A stretch of DNA of 64,000 nucleotides from an uncultured Cetobacterium sp. (GCF_947072685.1 NZ_CAMTIK010000002.1:62001-126000); one strand, 5' to 3'. Counted from the stretch's first letter, positions 1-8,580 are shown. Program-made: numbers and translations. The notes: generated from the letters alone by a model not told the origin.

Positions 1-576
1 AGTTAAAGAATCGTCATCAATATTAGCAAGAGTTTTTTCTACAAAACTATAGATTTCAAAATTTTCTTTTCCTAAATTTTTAGCGTGCTCAACATAGGCA
101 GCTAATCCTTTTAGTCCATATAAAATAGTTTCTTTAAGAGAACGGATATCTTCGTTTGGTGTTCTTAAGACACCTACTTTTCCAGCATATTCCAATAAAG
201 TTTCTTCAGTTTGCATTTCACAAGTACAATCAATAAATTTAGAATATTTTTCAGGTATATTAATAGAAAGTTCAGAAATTTTTATTTCCAAAGCTTCCCG
301 GTACATCTCTCCAGTTTCAATTTCGTCTATAATTGCACTATCGTCGAAATTAGCATTTGTAATTGTGATAAATAAAGCATTGATTATCCAACAATGCATC
401 TCGTTGTCGAGTATTGTTTTTCCATCTAGTAAATTGATATATGCTGAAACTGTTTTAGCAGTATGAATTAATAAATCTTGTAATTTTGCAGTTTCAGGAG
501 TTTTTCCACAAACCCCACGTATTGTACATCCTTTATTCATAGCAGTTTCTTGACATTGGTAGCAAAACATTGACAT
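1..576 (-). CDS. hcp: Hybrid cluster protein (hydroxylamine reductase), N-terminal part
   Basis: The reading frame is open from an ATG at 576 to the left edge of the window, so only the first 192 residues are visible. The N-terminus carries cysteines at residues 5, 8, 17 and 23 (CxxC-x8-C-x5-C), the ligand pattern of the proximal Fe-S cluster in class I Hcp of strict anaerobes. Hcp is a cytoplasmic enzyme with a hybrid Fe-S-O cluster that reduces hydroxylamine in vitro and NO in vivo; this is family knowledge. An AGGAGG site sits just upstream of the ATG. The gene lies 58 bp downstream of the formate-dehydrogenase-like gene on the same strand, with rubredoxin further upstream, so a shared redox role in nitrosative or oxidative stress is a reasonable inference. 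The catalytic C-terminal half lies outside the window. Confidence 0.93.
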   Translation of the reverse strand, partial: MSMFCYQCQETAMNKGCTIRGVCGKTPETAKLQDLLIHTAKTVSAYINLLDGKTILDNEMHCWIINALFITITNANFDDSAIIDEIETGEMYREALEIKISELSINIPEKYSKFIDCTCEMQTEETLLEYAGKVGVLRTPNEDIRSLKETILYGLKGLAAYVEHAKNLGKENFEIYSFVEKTLANIDDDSLT

Positions 577-634
577 AATTTACCTCCTAAATAAAATTAT
601 TTTATAGATATATTCATATAATTTTTTCTTGATA

Positions 635-3295
635 CTATTCTATCTTAACGGGACATATTTTATATTCAGGTGTTTTGGAGTTAGGTTCTAAGAATTCACT
701 TTCAGTTAATAGATTTACAAGGGTATCGGAAAAGTGAAATGGAACAAAAATAACACCATCTTTAACTCCCTCTCTCAATTTAATTTTGGTAAAAATTTCT
801 CCTCTTCGAGATTTTATCTTTATATAATCCCCGTCTTTTTTCTTGAGATTTATAATCATTTTTGAATTCATTTCGGCATAAGCTTCGGGACATTTTTCAT
901 TTAATCCGTTAACTTTTCCAGTCATGGTTCTTGTGTGATATTGATAAAGAACTCTTCCTGTAGATAAATAATAAGGGTATTCCTCACTTATAGTTTCTAG
1001 TGGATTGATTACTTCAACAGGAATGAGAGAATAGCGTCCGTTTTTAGGGGGATTATTTTCATATAGAAATTTAGTTCCTTTTTTATTTTTTAGTGGCCAT
1101 TGTAAGCCCTCATTTTCAATTAGAGTATAGTTATACCCATGATAGAGAGGTGTTATGTTTGAAATTTCATCCATAATACTTTCAGGAGTTTTATTTGTTT
1201 GTTCATAGCCCATACGTGACATAAGTTCAAGAATAATATCTAGATCAATTTTAGATCCCTCAGGAGAATTAACAACTTTTCGAACCCGCTGAACTCTTCT
1301 ACCAGTATTTGTAAAAGTACCTTCTTTTTCAGCAAAACAACTTGAAGGTAAAACTACGTCAGCATGTTGAGCAGTTTCAGTTAAAAAAATATCTTGTACC
1401 ACTAAAAAGTCTAGTTTTTCAAAAGAATTTTTTAAATGGTTTAAATTTGGATCTGAAATAAAAGGATTTTCACCCATAATATATAAAAACTTCATCTCAT
1501 CTTTAAAAATTTTATCTGTCATTTCAACAACGGTTAGACCAGATAAAGGGGAAATTCCAGAAACTCCCCAAAATTTTTCCATATTTTTTCTAGCGAGGTC
1601 ATCTTCAATTTTTTGATAACCTGAAAAAATATTTGGAAAAGCTCCCATATCACACGCTCCTTGGGCATTGTTTTGTCCACGTAAAGGATTTATTCCAGCG
1701 TTTAGTTTACCAATATTACCACAAATAAGAGCTAGATTTGAAAGAGCAATAACATTGTCAGTTCCATTCCGGTGTTGAGTATTCCCCATCCCTAAATAGA
1801 TTGCGGCTATATCACTAGAATAGATTTTAGCAGCCTCGATAATTAGACTAGGATTAACATCACAAATTTTTCCTGAATACTCAGGTGTATATTTATCTAC
1901 AGAATTTTTTAAATTTTCAAAACCATCGGTGTAATTTTCAACAAATTTAGAATCGTATAGATTGTTTGAAATAATAAAATTAATCATTGCATTTATAAGT
2001 GCAATATCTGTTCCAGGAGTAATTTTCAAAAATATGTCGGCCTCATCTGAAAGATCTATATCTCTTATATCAGAAATAATTAACTTAGCTCCTTTTTGGA
2101 TTGCATTTTTTAACTTAGCTCCTAAAACAGGATGATTTTCTCTGATATTTTCCCCAGATAAAAAAATAACTTTTGAATTTAAGCTTTCATTTATACTGTT
2201 TGACATAGCCCCAAATCCTAAAGTTTTTTCAAGAGCGATGGAAGAGGAACTGTGACACAGTCTTGAACAGTGGTCAACGTTATTAGTTTTAACTACCCCT
2301 TTAAAAAATTTTTGAAAAAGATAGTTTTCTTCGTTGGTACATTTTCCTGAAGAGAGGGCTCCTATGCTCTGAGGAGTATAGCTTGTTATAGTGTCTTTTA
2401 ATTTGTTTACAATTAAAGAAAAAGCTTCATCCCAAGTTGCTCTTTCTAAAATTCCATTTTTTTTGATAAGAGGAAATTTTAACCTGTCTGGGTGATTTAC
2501 ATAGCTATAACCAAATTTTCCTTTAACACAAAGTAAGCCCATATTAGGCTCTGTTAAATCGGGAGTGGCGCTTAAAATAGTGTTATCTTTTTTTTCAAAT
2601 ATAATTTGACATCCAACTCCACAATATCCACAAGTAGTTTTGATTTTTTTAGTTTCCCAATGTCTAAATTTAATTTTAGATTTTGGAAGAAGGGCTCCGA
2701 CAGGACAAAAGCTGACACAGTTCCCGCAAGAAACACAGGATGAAGAATTAATATTATCAGCTCCATTTGCCCAAGTATGGATTTTACCATTTGTTTGTTT
2801 TAATTTTAGTGCATGGTTACATTGGAGTTCACGACATATTTGTGCACATTTCCCACATCCGATACATTTGTTGGGATTGATTGAAAAAAATGGATTAGAG
2901 CTATCTTCAAGAATAAGTTCTGTTGAATTAGAAATTGTTTTATCAACTCCATATTGATAGCAATAGTTTTGAAGTTTACATTCTCCAGACTTCTCACAAA
3001 TAAGACAATTGGTGTGGTGACTATCGATATATTTTTGGAGTAGATTTTTTCTATTTTGAATAACTTCTATATTTTCAGAATTAACAATCATTCCATCAGA
3101 AATTGGAGTTTTACAACTTTTAGTAATTTTGCCATCAATAGTAACAGCGCACATCCCACATATCCCGAGTTTTTTTTCAAATCTTTGGTCATGGCAAAAG
3201 GTAGGGACGTCAATATCTATTGATTTTAATGCCTCTAATACAGATATATTGGTATCGAAGTGATAAAAATTATTATTTATAGTAACTTTAATCAT
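635..3295 (-). CDS. Formate-dehydrogenase-like molybdopterin oxidoreductase with NuoG-type Fe-S N-terminus
   Basis: This 886-residue protein combines several redox modules. A [2Fe-2S] ferredoxin domain has Cys 34, 46, 49 and 61. A His-Cys cluster has H93, C97, C100 and C106. A two-[4Fe-4S] ferredoxin segment has C144/147/150/154 and C187/190/193/197. The molybdopterin domain starts with C222/C225/C229/C257, and a C-terminal molydopterin-dinucleotide-binding domain ends the protein. The active-site motif VDHCSRLCHS has cysteine (C347) where FdhF-type enzymes carry selenocysteine, and no in-frame TGA is needed. This architecture matches the catalytic subunit of soluble NAD(P)- or ferredoxin-linked formate dehydrogenases. 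No NuoE/NuoF-like partner is present here, so the electron acceptor is unknown. Rubredoxin upstream and hcp downstream are possible partners. The start ATG follows a GGAGG site. Formate as substrate is inferred from the family. Confidence 0.85.
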   Translation of the reverse strand: MIKVTINNNFYHFDTNISVLEALKSIDIDVPTFCHDQRFEKKLGICGMCAVTIDGKITKSCKTPISDGMIVNSENIEVIQNRKNLLQKYIDSHHTNCLICEKSGECKLQNYCYQYGVDKTISNSTELILEDSSNPFFSINPNKCIGCGKCAQICRELQCNHALKLKQTNGKIHTWANGADNINSSSCVSCGNCVSFCPVGALLPKSKIKFRHWETKKIKTTCGYCGVGCQIIFEKKDNTILSATPDLTEPNMGLLCVKGKFGYSYVNHPDRLKFPLIKKNGILERATWDEAFSLIVNKLKDTITSYTPQSIGALSSGKCTNEENYLFQKFFKGVVKTNNVDHCSRLCHSSSSIALEKTLGFGAMSNSINESLNSKVIFLSGENIRENHPVLGAKLKNAIQKGAKLIISDIRDIDLSDEADIFLKITPGTDIALINAMINFIISNNLYDSKFVENYTDGFENLKNSVDKYTPEYSGKICDVNPSLIIEAAKIYSSDIAAIYLGMGNTQHRNGTDNVIALSNLALICGNIGKLNAGINPLRGQNNAQGACDMGAFPNIFSGYQKIEDDLARKNMEKFWGVSGISPLSGLTVVEMTDKIFKDEMKFLYIMGENPFISDPNLNHLKNSFEKLDFLVVQDIFLTETAQHADVVLPSSCFAEKEGTFTNTGRRVQRVRKVVNSPEGSKIDLDIILELMSRMGYEQTNKTPESIMDEISNITPLYHGYNYTLIENEGLQWPLKNKKGTKFLYENNPPKNGRYSLIPVEVINPLETISEEYPYYLSTGRVLYQYHTRTMTGKVNGLNEKCPEAYAEMNSKMIINLKKKDGDYIKIKSRRGEIFTKIKLREGVKDGVIFVPFHFSDTLVNLLTESEFLEPNSKTPEYKICPVKIE

Positions 3296-3315
3296 AGTAT
3301 CCTCCTATTGAAAAG

Positions 3316-3350
3316 TTAAAAAAAGCTGAGGTATAAAATAGAACCTCAGC
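3316..3350 (-). terminator. Intrinsic terminator between rubredoxin and the FDH-like gene
   Basis: GCTGAGGT and ACCTCAGC arms (3325-3350) form a stem that is followed on the minus strand by a run of T (3316-3324). It lies after the rubredoxin stop and only about 20 nt before the ATG of the FDH-like gene. There is therefore no room for a separate promoter between it and that gene, and expression of the FDH-like gene must depend on read-through or on a promoter upstream of the hairpin. Confidence 0.75.
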
Positions 3351-3367
3351 ACTCTTATTCTGTTGGA

Positions 3368-3526
3368 TTATTCTTTTTCAAACTCCTCTTTTCCAGCTCC
3401 ACAAATAGGGCAAACCCAAGAGCTAGGAACATCTTCCCACTTTGTATTTATAGCTACACCATTATCAGGATCTCCAATTGAGGGATCATACACCCAATCA
3501 CATACAACACATTTCCATTTTTCCAT
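3368..3526 (-). CDS. Rubredoxin
   Basis: A 52-residue protein with two CxxC knuckles, C6-VV-C9 and C39-PI-C42, a WVYDP segment after the first and a PSSWVCPIC segment around the second, which is the standard rubredoxin pattern. It binds a single iron and carries one electron in the cytoplasm. The ATG at 3526 follows an AGGAGG-like site (tacctcc on the plus strand). It is transcribed in the same direction as the FDH-like gene and hcp. In anaerobes rubredoxins commonly deliver electrons to oxygen- and NO-detoxifying enzymes, so a link to Hcp is plausible but not shown. Confidence 0.95.
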   Translation of the reverse strand: MEKWKCVVCDWVYDPSIGDPDNGVAINTKWEDVPSSWVCPICGAGKEEFEKE

Positions 3527-3681
3527 AAAAATACCTCCTACCTAGTTTTATCTTAAAAATATTATAATTACTTAAAAAAGGTTTACTTTGATTTTTTAGT
3601 TTTTCCTTTAAAAAAAATGAAATATTTAGAATTTTTTTGCTATAATATTTCTTAAGAAAACAAGATTAAAGGAGAGTGGAT

Positions 3682-4491
3682 ATGAAAAATATTAAAATTG
3701 GATTTATCGGCACAGGGAACATGGCTCAAGCGATGTTAAATGGATTTTTAAACAATTCGGAGATTAGATCTAAAAACATATTTATTTATGATTTAGATGA
3801 AGAATTAGTAAATAGATTAGAACAGAAATACATGTTAACTAAAGTCAAAGATAAAAAAGAATTAGTTATAAGTTGTGATGTTGTTATTTTATCTGTAAAG
3901 CCAAATATATATCCAATGATAATAAATGAGATAAAAAAGGATATAAATTTTAATAAGATTGTTATAAGTATAACTCCAGGATTCTCAATAGAGGAGTTGA
4001 AATCATATTTTGGAAAAGATGTAAAGATAGTGAGGACAATGCCAAACACACCGGCCATGGTTGGGGAAGGGATGACAGCATATTCTATAGATGAAACATT
4101 AAATACTGTAGAAGAAAAAACAGTAAGGAATATTTTGAAAAGTTTTGGAAAAATTGAAAAAGTGGACGAGAAATTGATGGATGTTGTTGTTGCAACAAGT
4201 GGCTCTTCTCCAGCATATGTATATATGTTTATTGAGGCTTTAGCCGATGGAGCTGTTAGGGGTGGTATGCCTAGAGATAAGGCGTATATTTTTGCTGCTC
4301 AAGCTGTTTTAGGAAGTGCTAAGATGGTTTTAGAGACAGGGATTCATCCTGGAGCTCTTAAAGATATGGTTTGTTCACCTGGAGGTACAACTATTGAAGC
4401 AGTGGCGCACTTGGAGAAGACGGGATTTAGAAGTTCAATTATTGAAGCTATGGAAAGTTGTATCGAAAAGGCTAAAAAAATGAATTTATAA
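3682..4491 (+). CDS. proC: Pyrroline-5-carboxylate reductase
   Basis: Cytoplasmic enzyme that reduces 1-pyrroline-5-carboxylate to proline with NAD(P)H, the last step of proline synthesis. The 269-residue protein opens with the Rossmann motif GFIGTGNMAQAM. It contains the RTMPNTPAMVGEG segment in the middle and the P5CR signature near its C-terminal third (SGSSPAYVY followed by ALADGAVRGGMPRDKAY). Length is typical of the family. I chose the ATG at 3682 because AGGAG ends 7 nt before it; a GTG six bases further upstream would overlap that site. It is a single gene, followed 78 bp later by an MscS channel gene. A TATAAT box lies at about 3650, but I see no good -35. Confidence 0.95.
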   Translation: MKNIKIGFIGTGNMAQAMLNGFLNNSEIRSKNIFIYDLDEELVNRLEQKYMLTKVKDKKELVISCDVVILSVKPNIYPMIINEIKKDINFNKIVISITPGFSIEELKSYFGKDVKIVRTMPNTPAMVGEGMTAYSIDETLNTVEEKTVRNILKSFGKIEKVDEKLMDVVVATSGSSPAYVYMFIEALADGAVRGGMPRDKAYIFAAQAVLGSAKMVLETGIHPGALKDMVCSPGGTTIEAVAHLEKTGFRSSIIEAMESCIEKAKKMNL

Positions 4492-4569
4492 TAAAAAAAG
4501 GAATTGTAACACTTATGGGATATATTTAGATGAAGTAATATTACAAAATGATTTACATTGGGAGGAAAA

Positions 4570-5418
4570 ATGAATTTTAATCAATCGTTTAATATGTTAA
4601 AAAATAATAGAGGTGAACCTATTTTTGAAAGTTTAGGACATGATATGATTGTATTTTTAGTTAGATTGCTGGCATTTCTACTGATAATTTATATTGGAAG
4701 TTATTTTGTTAAAAAAGTAGATAAGTATATAGAAAAAATTCCGGTTGTAAATCAAGATATAAATACAAAGCAGTTTACAAAATCAATAACAAAATTAGGG
4801 TTAAATTTAGTATTTTTTCTGATAGGACTATTAGCTTTTGGTTTTAGTGAAAGTTCAATAGCGACAATGATAAGTGCGATAGGGTTAGGAATTGGAATCT
4901 CTTTAAAAGAGTTTTTATCCAATTTAGCAGGAGGGGTTGTTTTGTTTTTTTCACGTCCTTTCAGTATTGGAAATTTCATAAAAATAAATGGAGTTATGGG
5001 AGAGGTTGTTAAAATAGAGGTTTTTTCTACTCATATAAACAGTTTGGATGGAAGAAGAGTTATTATCCCAAATAATGTGATGATAAGTGGGAATATAATT
5101 AATTATGATACAAATCTTTTCAGAAGAATAAAGTTGATGCTATCGGTTTCTTATGATTCGGATATGAAGAAAGTTATTGATATTTTAGAGAATATATCTA
5201 AAACATACGATGGACTTGATAGAACAAGGGAAAATTTTATAAACACGATGGAATATGGAGATTCAAGTATAAATATATTATTTATGGTTTGGACTCCAAC
5301 TAAAGGATATTATAAAGTTCGTGGGGAGTTGATGGCTTATATTTTAGATGTTTTTAATAAAGAAAATATAAATGTTCCATTTAATATTTTAGATATCAAT
5401 TTATCTCAAAATAAATAA
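4570..5418 (+). CDS. MscS-family small-conductance mechanosensitive channel
   Basis: A 282-residue membrane protein with three N-terminal hydrophobic segments (about residues 25-45, 72-92 and 100-125). The third is the glycine/alanine-rich pore helix, and it is followed by the MscS beta domain signature (GGVVLFFSRPFSIGNFIKINGVMGEVVKIEV) and the IPNNVMISGNIINY segment. These channels open on membrane tension and release solutes during osmotic downshock. Length matches the small MscS group. The ATG at 4570 was chosen because GGAGG lies 5 nt before it. The gene is 14 bp from the next one, so the two are probably co-transcribed. Confidence 0.92.
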   Translation: MNFNQSFNMLKNNRGEPIFESLGHDMIVFLVRLLAFLLIIYIGSYFVKKVDKYIEKIPVVNQDINTKQFTKSITKLGLNLVFFLIGLLAFGFSESSIATMISAIGLGIGISLKEFLSNLAGGVVLFFSRPFSIGNFIKINGVMGEVVKIEVFSTHINSLDGRRVIIPNNVMISGNIINYDTNLFRRIKLMLSVSYDSDMKKVIDILENISKTYDGLDRTRENFINTMEYGDSSINILFMVWTPTKGYYKVRGELMAYILDVFNKENINVPFNILDINLSQNK

Positions 5419-5432
5419 AAACGGAGGTCAAA

Positions 5433-6098
5433 ATGAATTTAAAAAAAGTTTTAATTTTCCTGTTAATTTCTTCAAATTTAATGGCCATATCTATTAGAAG
5501 TATAGAGTTTAAAAAGAGCGGGGAAAATTATTTGTATGAAGTAGATGTTCCCAATATAAAATCAGACGATATTAAATATCAAAATAGCTTCAATAAAGAA
5601 ATAGAAAATTTGAAAAATAAAACAATTCAAGATGTTTTGAAAATAACAAAAGAGAATGAGGAGTTTAATATACAGTCTCAATTGGTTATGAAATACGAAG
5701 ATTATAAAAGTGAAATTGGTATCACGAGTATAATTTTAGAAACATACGAATATACTGGTGGGGCTCACGGTATGACAAATTTAAAAGTTTTTAATTTAAA
5801 CTCTAAAAGTGGTGAAGATATTAAAATAGAAAAAATAATGAAATTAGAAGGCTTAAAATATTTACAAGAACAAATACAAAAAGAGATACAAGAAAATTTG
5901 ATTGGTCCTTTAGAGGAGCGTATTTATTTTCCAGATGCAAAAGTAGATATAAGAAATGCAAACATATATTTCGACGGTGAATTTGTAGTAATCATATTTA
6001 ATCTATATGATATAGCACCCTATTCATCAGGAATGCCAACATTTAAATATTCTTTAGAAAGTGTAAAACAATATCTAATTGCTATAGAAAATAGCTAA
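5433..6098 (+). CDS. Exported DUF4163/DUF3298-type protein
   Basis: A 221-residue protein with a Sec signal peptide (MNLKKVLIFLLISSNLMA). The mature part has a TYEYTGGAHGMTNLKVFNLNS segment and a late acidic/aromatic segment FDGEFVVIIFNLYDIAPYSSGMP. These are hallmarks of the DUF3298 domain (with DUF4163 before it) found in anti-sigma-V protein RsiV and in the PdaC N-terminus. In RsiV this fold binds lysozyme; whether this protein does so is unknown, and it has no transmembrane anchor beyond the signal peptide. It follows mscS by 14 bp with its own AGGAGG-like site (cggagg). It ends at a strong bidirectional terminator. Confidence 0.75.
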   Translation: MNLKKVLIFLLISSNLMAISIRSIEFKKSGENYLYEVDVPNIKSDDIKYQNSFNKEIENLKNKTIQDVLKITKENEEFNIQSQLVMKYEDYKSEIGITSIILETYEYTGGAHGMTNLKVFNLNSKSGEDIKIEKIMKLEGLKYLQEQIQKEIQENLIGPLEERIYFPDAKVDIRNANIYFDGEFVVIIFNLYDIAPYSSGMPTFKYSLESVKQYLIAIENS

Positions 6099-6099
6099 A

Positions 6100-6140
6100 A
6101 AAATGCCTATTGAATAACTAAGTTATTCAATAGGCATTTT
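6100..6140. terminator. Bidirectional terminator between convergent genes
   Basis: A near-perfect inverted repeat with 20-base arms (6100-6119 and 6121-6140) around the A at 6120, A-rich on the left and T-rich on the right in both orientations. It lies between the stops of the DUF3298-type gene (plus) and the symporter gene (minus), so it can end both transcripts. Confidence 0.85.
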
Positions 6141-6144
6141 ATAA

Positions 6145-7680
6145 TTATTCAGTTATTGGATATCCAGTAACTGAATTTTCTAGTGATTCAGATTCACTTA
6201 TTTGTTGTGATTTTATTTTTCTCTCCCAAAATTCAGCATGTTCAATATCTAAATCTTTAGGATTAAAAGTAATATTTCCATGACCTTTTTCTTTAAGCTG
6301 TTTTTCATAATCCCATAAAACTTTTAGTGCCGGTTTATAGATAAAGCCCATAGCCAAAATGTTTATCCAGGCAGTAACAGCTACTCCAATATCTCCAAGA
6401 GTCCAAGCAATACCACTTTTTCTGATTGTTCCTAAGTAAATTGTTCCTAAAATTACAACTCTTATGATATTAACAGCAATTTTAGTAACTTTTTTTCTGA
6501 AATCTTCATTTTTAATAGTTCTTTTGGCTAAATAGGTTATATTTGTTTCAGCTATATAATATGAAGCCATAGCTGATGTAAATGCAAAGAAGAATAAAGC
6601 TATAGCAATGAAAGATTTTCCAAAGCCAGGAAGGAAAGTATTTATAGCATACTGAGTGTATGCTGGTCCCATATCTACCCCAGGAAGATTATTGATTAGA
6701 AGACCACCTTCAGGATTCTGAACGTTATACATTCCTGAAACAATAATCATAAATGCGGTTGCAGAACAAATAACGATTGTGTCTATAAATACAGATAGTG
6801 CTTGTACAAATCCTTGTTCAGCAGGATGATCACTTTCAGCAGTAGATGCTGCGTGAGGTGCTGTACCTCTTCCAGCTTCGTTTGAGTATATTCCTCTTTT
6901 AACTCCCCAAGATATTCCTGCTCCCAGCATTCCAGCAAAAATTTGGTTTTTTCCAAAAGCGGAACTTATAATTAGAGAGAAAACCTCAGGTACTTTAGTG
7001 TAGTTAGCAATAACCATACCAATAGCCATCATTAGGTAAATAGCTCCCATGAAAGGAACAACAAATTCAGAAACAACAGCAATTCTTTTGATTCCACCAA
7101 ATATAATAAGAGAGATCAAAGAAACTAATATTAAGCCTATTATTTGGGAATCTATATCAAAAGCTACTCTCATACTACTTGCAATTGAGTTTGCTTGGAC
7201 CCCAGGTAAAAGAAATCCCATGGCAATAACAATCAATATAGCGAAAAGTATCCCAAATCCTTTTTTACCAGTTCCTTTTTCGATATAGTAGGCGGGTCCT
7301 CCTCTATATTCACCATCAACTTCTTCTTTGTAAAGTTGTCCAAGAACACACTCAATGAAAGATGTACTCGCACCTAAAAGTGAGATAACCCACATCCAAA
7401 ATATAGAACCTGGTCCTCCTAAAGAGATAGCAGTTGCCACTCCGGCAATATTTCCTGTTCCAATTCTTCCGGCAAGCGTTGTACATAATGCTTGGAAAGA
7501 AGATATACCTTGGCTTGATTTTTTTCTTTTAAGCATCAATTTACCCATCTCTTTTAGGTATCTAAGTTGAACAAATTTTGTTTTATACGAAAAGAATCCC
7601 CCCGCACCAAGACATAAATATACAAAGAAATCACTTTGTACAATAGAATTTACTAATTTTACTCCAGTTTCAAAACTCAT
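6145..7680 (-). CDS. Sodium:alanine/glycine symporter (AGCS family)
   Basis: A 511-residue inner-membrane transporter with about ten hydrophobic helices. It carries AGCS landmarks: GRIGTGNIAGVATAI near residue 70, GGPGSIFWMW near 90, YRGGPAYYIEKG near 125 and the diagnostic SNEAGRGTAPHAAS segment near 266. Members import alanine or glycine with Na+. The C-terminal 60 residues are hydrophilic and cytoplasmic. The ATG at 7680 has a GGAGG site. It is the distal gene of a two-gene unit with the phosphodiesterase 21 bp upstream. AGCS genes are often under glycine riboswitches, but none precedes this one. Confidence 0.93.
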   Translation of the reverse strand: MSFETGVKLVNSIVQSDFFVYLCLGAGGFFSYKTKFVQLRYLKEMGKLMLKRKKSSQGISSFQALCTTLAGRIGTGNIAGVATAISLGGPGSIFWMWVISLLGASTSFIECVLGQLYKEEVDGEYRGGPAYYIEKGTGKKGFGILFAILIVIAMGFLLPGVQANSIASSMRVAFDIDSQIIGLILVSLISLIIFGGIKRIAVVSEFVVPFMGAIYLMMAIGMVIANYTKVPEVFSLIISSAFGKNQIFAGMLGAGISWGVKRGIYSNEAGRGTAPHAASTAESDHPAEQGFVQALSVFIDTIVICSATAFMIIVSGMYNVQNPEGGLLINNLPGVDMGPAYTQYAINTFLPGFGKSFIAIALFFFAFTSAMASYYIAETNITYLAKRTIKNEDFRKKVTKIAVNIIRVVILGTIYLGTIRKSGIAWTLGDIGVAVTAWINILAMGFIYKPALKVLWDYEKQLKEKGHGNITFNPKDLDIEHAEFWERKIKSQQISESESLENSVTGYPITE

Positions 7681-7701
7681 TAAATCCTCCCAATGTTGTA
7701 A

Positions 7702-8412
7702 TTAATAATTTGTAATCTCTTTAGGAAAGTTAGTTATTATTCTTGTAACTCCCATTTCTTTTAAAACTCTAGCATCTTTTTTTAAATTTACAGTCCAAAC
7801 GTTTATATCGATATTTTTACTATTTAAATAGTTTATGTCTTCTTGTTTTAAAAAATTTTTATCAGCATGGTAACCACAGATATCAAATCCTAGATTTTCA
7901 ATATATTTATCTAAATGGATCAAGCTTCCTTCGATAAGAATACCGATTTTAATATTCTTATCCAAATTTTTTAAATTCTTTAACAAGTTATGACTAAATG
8001 AAGAAACAACTATATTTTTATTAGGATATTTTTTTAAAATCTCAAATAGTTTTACTTCGGTCCCTCTTTCCTTAGAAAACTCCTCTTTTAATTCAATATT
8101 AATAAATTTGTCATCTGGAATAATGTTAAGAGTTTCTTCTAATGTAGGGATTCGTTCATCCTTGTAATCGTTTGAAAACCAGCTCCCAACGTCTAATTTT
8201 TTTAATTCTTCAAGTGTGAATTCTTTAAGATTCCCTTTTCCATTAGAAGTTCTTTCAAGCGTCCAATCATGAAACACTACAATTTTGCCATCCTTGGTTT
8301 GTTGAATATCGAATTCAAAACCATCACACCCATCTTTTAAAGCTTTTTTAAAAGCGGATAAAGTATTTTCTGGGGATGTACCAGAAGCACCACGGTGTGC
8401 TAATATTTCCAT
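7702..8412 (-). CDS. Glycerophosphodiester phosphodiesterase (GDPD/UgpQ type)
   Basis: Hydrolyses glycerophosphodiesters released from phospholipids to glycerol-3-phosphate plus an alcohol. The 236-residue protein has the catalytic/metal motif HRGASGTSPENT at the N-terminus, the GFEFDIQQTKDGKIVVFHD segment (metal ligands E and D, catalytic H) and NVWTVN near the C-terminus. There is no signal peptide, so it is the cytoplasmic UgpQ-like type. The ATG follows AAGGAGG. It is the first gene after a consensus promoter, but an intrinsic terminator stands between promoter and gene, which suggests regulated read-through. Confidence 0.93.
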   Translation of the reverse strand: MEILAHRGASGTSPENTLSAFKKALKDGCDGFEFDIQQTKDGKIVVFHDWTLERTSNGKGNLKEFTLEELKKLDVGSWFSNDYKDERIPTLEETLNIIPDDKFINIELKEEFSKERGTEVKLFEILKKYPNKNIVVSSFSHNLLKNLKNLDKNIKIGILIEGSLIHLDKYIENLGFDICGYHADKNFLKQEDINYLNSKNIDINVWTVNLKKDARVLKEMGVTRIITNFPKEITNY

Positions 8413-8430
8413 TTAAACCTCCTTAAAAAT

Positions 8431-8466
8431 AAAAAAAGCAAAAAAACCTAGTAAAGGTTTTCTCGC
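8431..8466 (-). terminator. Leader terminator (candidate attenuator or short-RNA terminator)
   Basis: On the minus strand an 11-bp stem (GCGAGAAAACC with GGTTTTTTTGC, two G-U pairs) and a 7-nt loop (hairpin 8438-8466) is followed by seven T (8431-8437). It sits about 25 nt after the predicted start of transcription and just before the AAGGAGG of the phosphodiesterase gene. A purine-rich stretch of GAGA repeats precedes the stem. It may be an attenuator for the downstream operon or the end of an independent short RNA of about 60 nt. Confidence 0.65.
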
Positions 8467-8496
8467 TCTCTCTTTTCTCTCTTGCGATACAAATAT

Positions 8497-8525
8497 ATTA
8501 TATATTTATTCACAAAGAATGTCAA
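8497..8525 (-). promoter_or_regulatory. Sigma-70 promoter for the leader/phosphodiesterase/symporter unit
   Basis: A perfect TTGACA (8520-8525) and a perfect TATAAT (8497-8502) are separated by 17 bp on the minus strand. Predicted start of transcription is near 8490. Confidence 0.8.
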
Positions 8526-8580
8526 ATATGTTTACAAAATTTATACATTACGTATATTAAGATAAAAATAAGCTCATAAA

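Noticed and set aside
2572-2997. Overlapping ORFs inside the FDH-like gene on both strands
   Set aside because: They are low-complexity or cysteine-rich shadows of the real frame with no ribosome sites; the 886-residue frame explains the region.
635-3295. Selenocysteine (in-frame TGA) in the formate-dehydrogenase-like gene
   Set aside because: The frame is uninterrupted and the active-site position is an ordinary cysteine codon (C347).
8431-8580. Glycine riboswitch upstream of the AGCS-symporter operon
   Set aside because: AGCS genes often have one, but the leader is only about 70 nt and lacks the conserved glycine-aptamer core; only a promoter and a terminator are visible.
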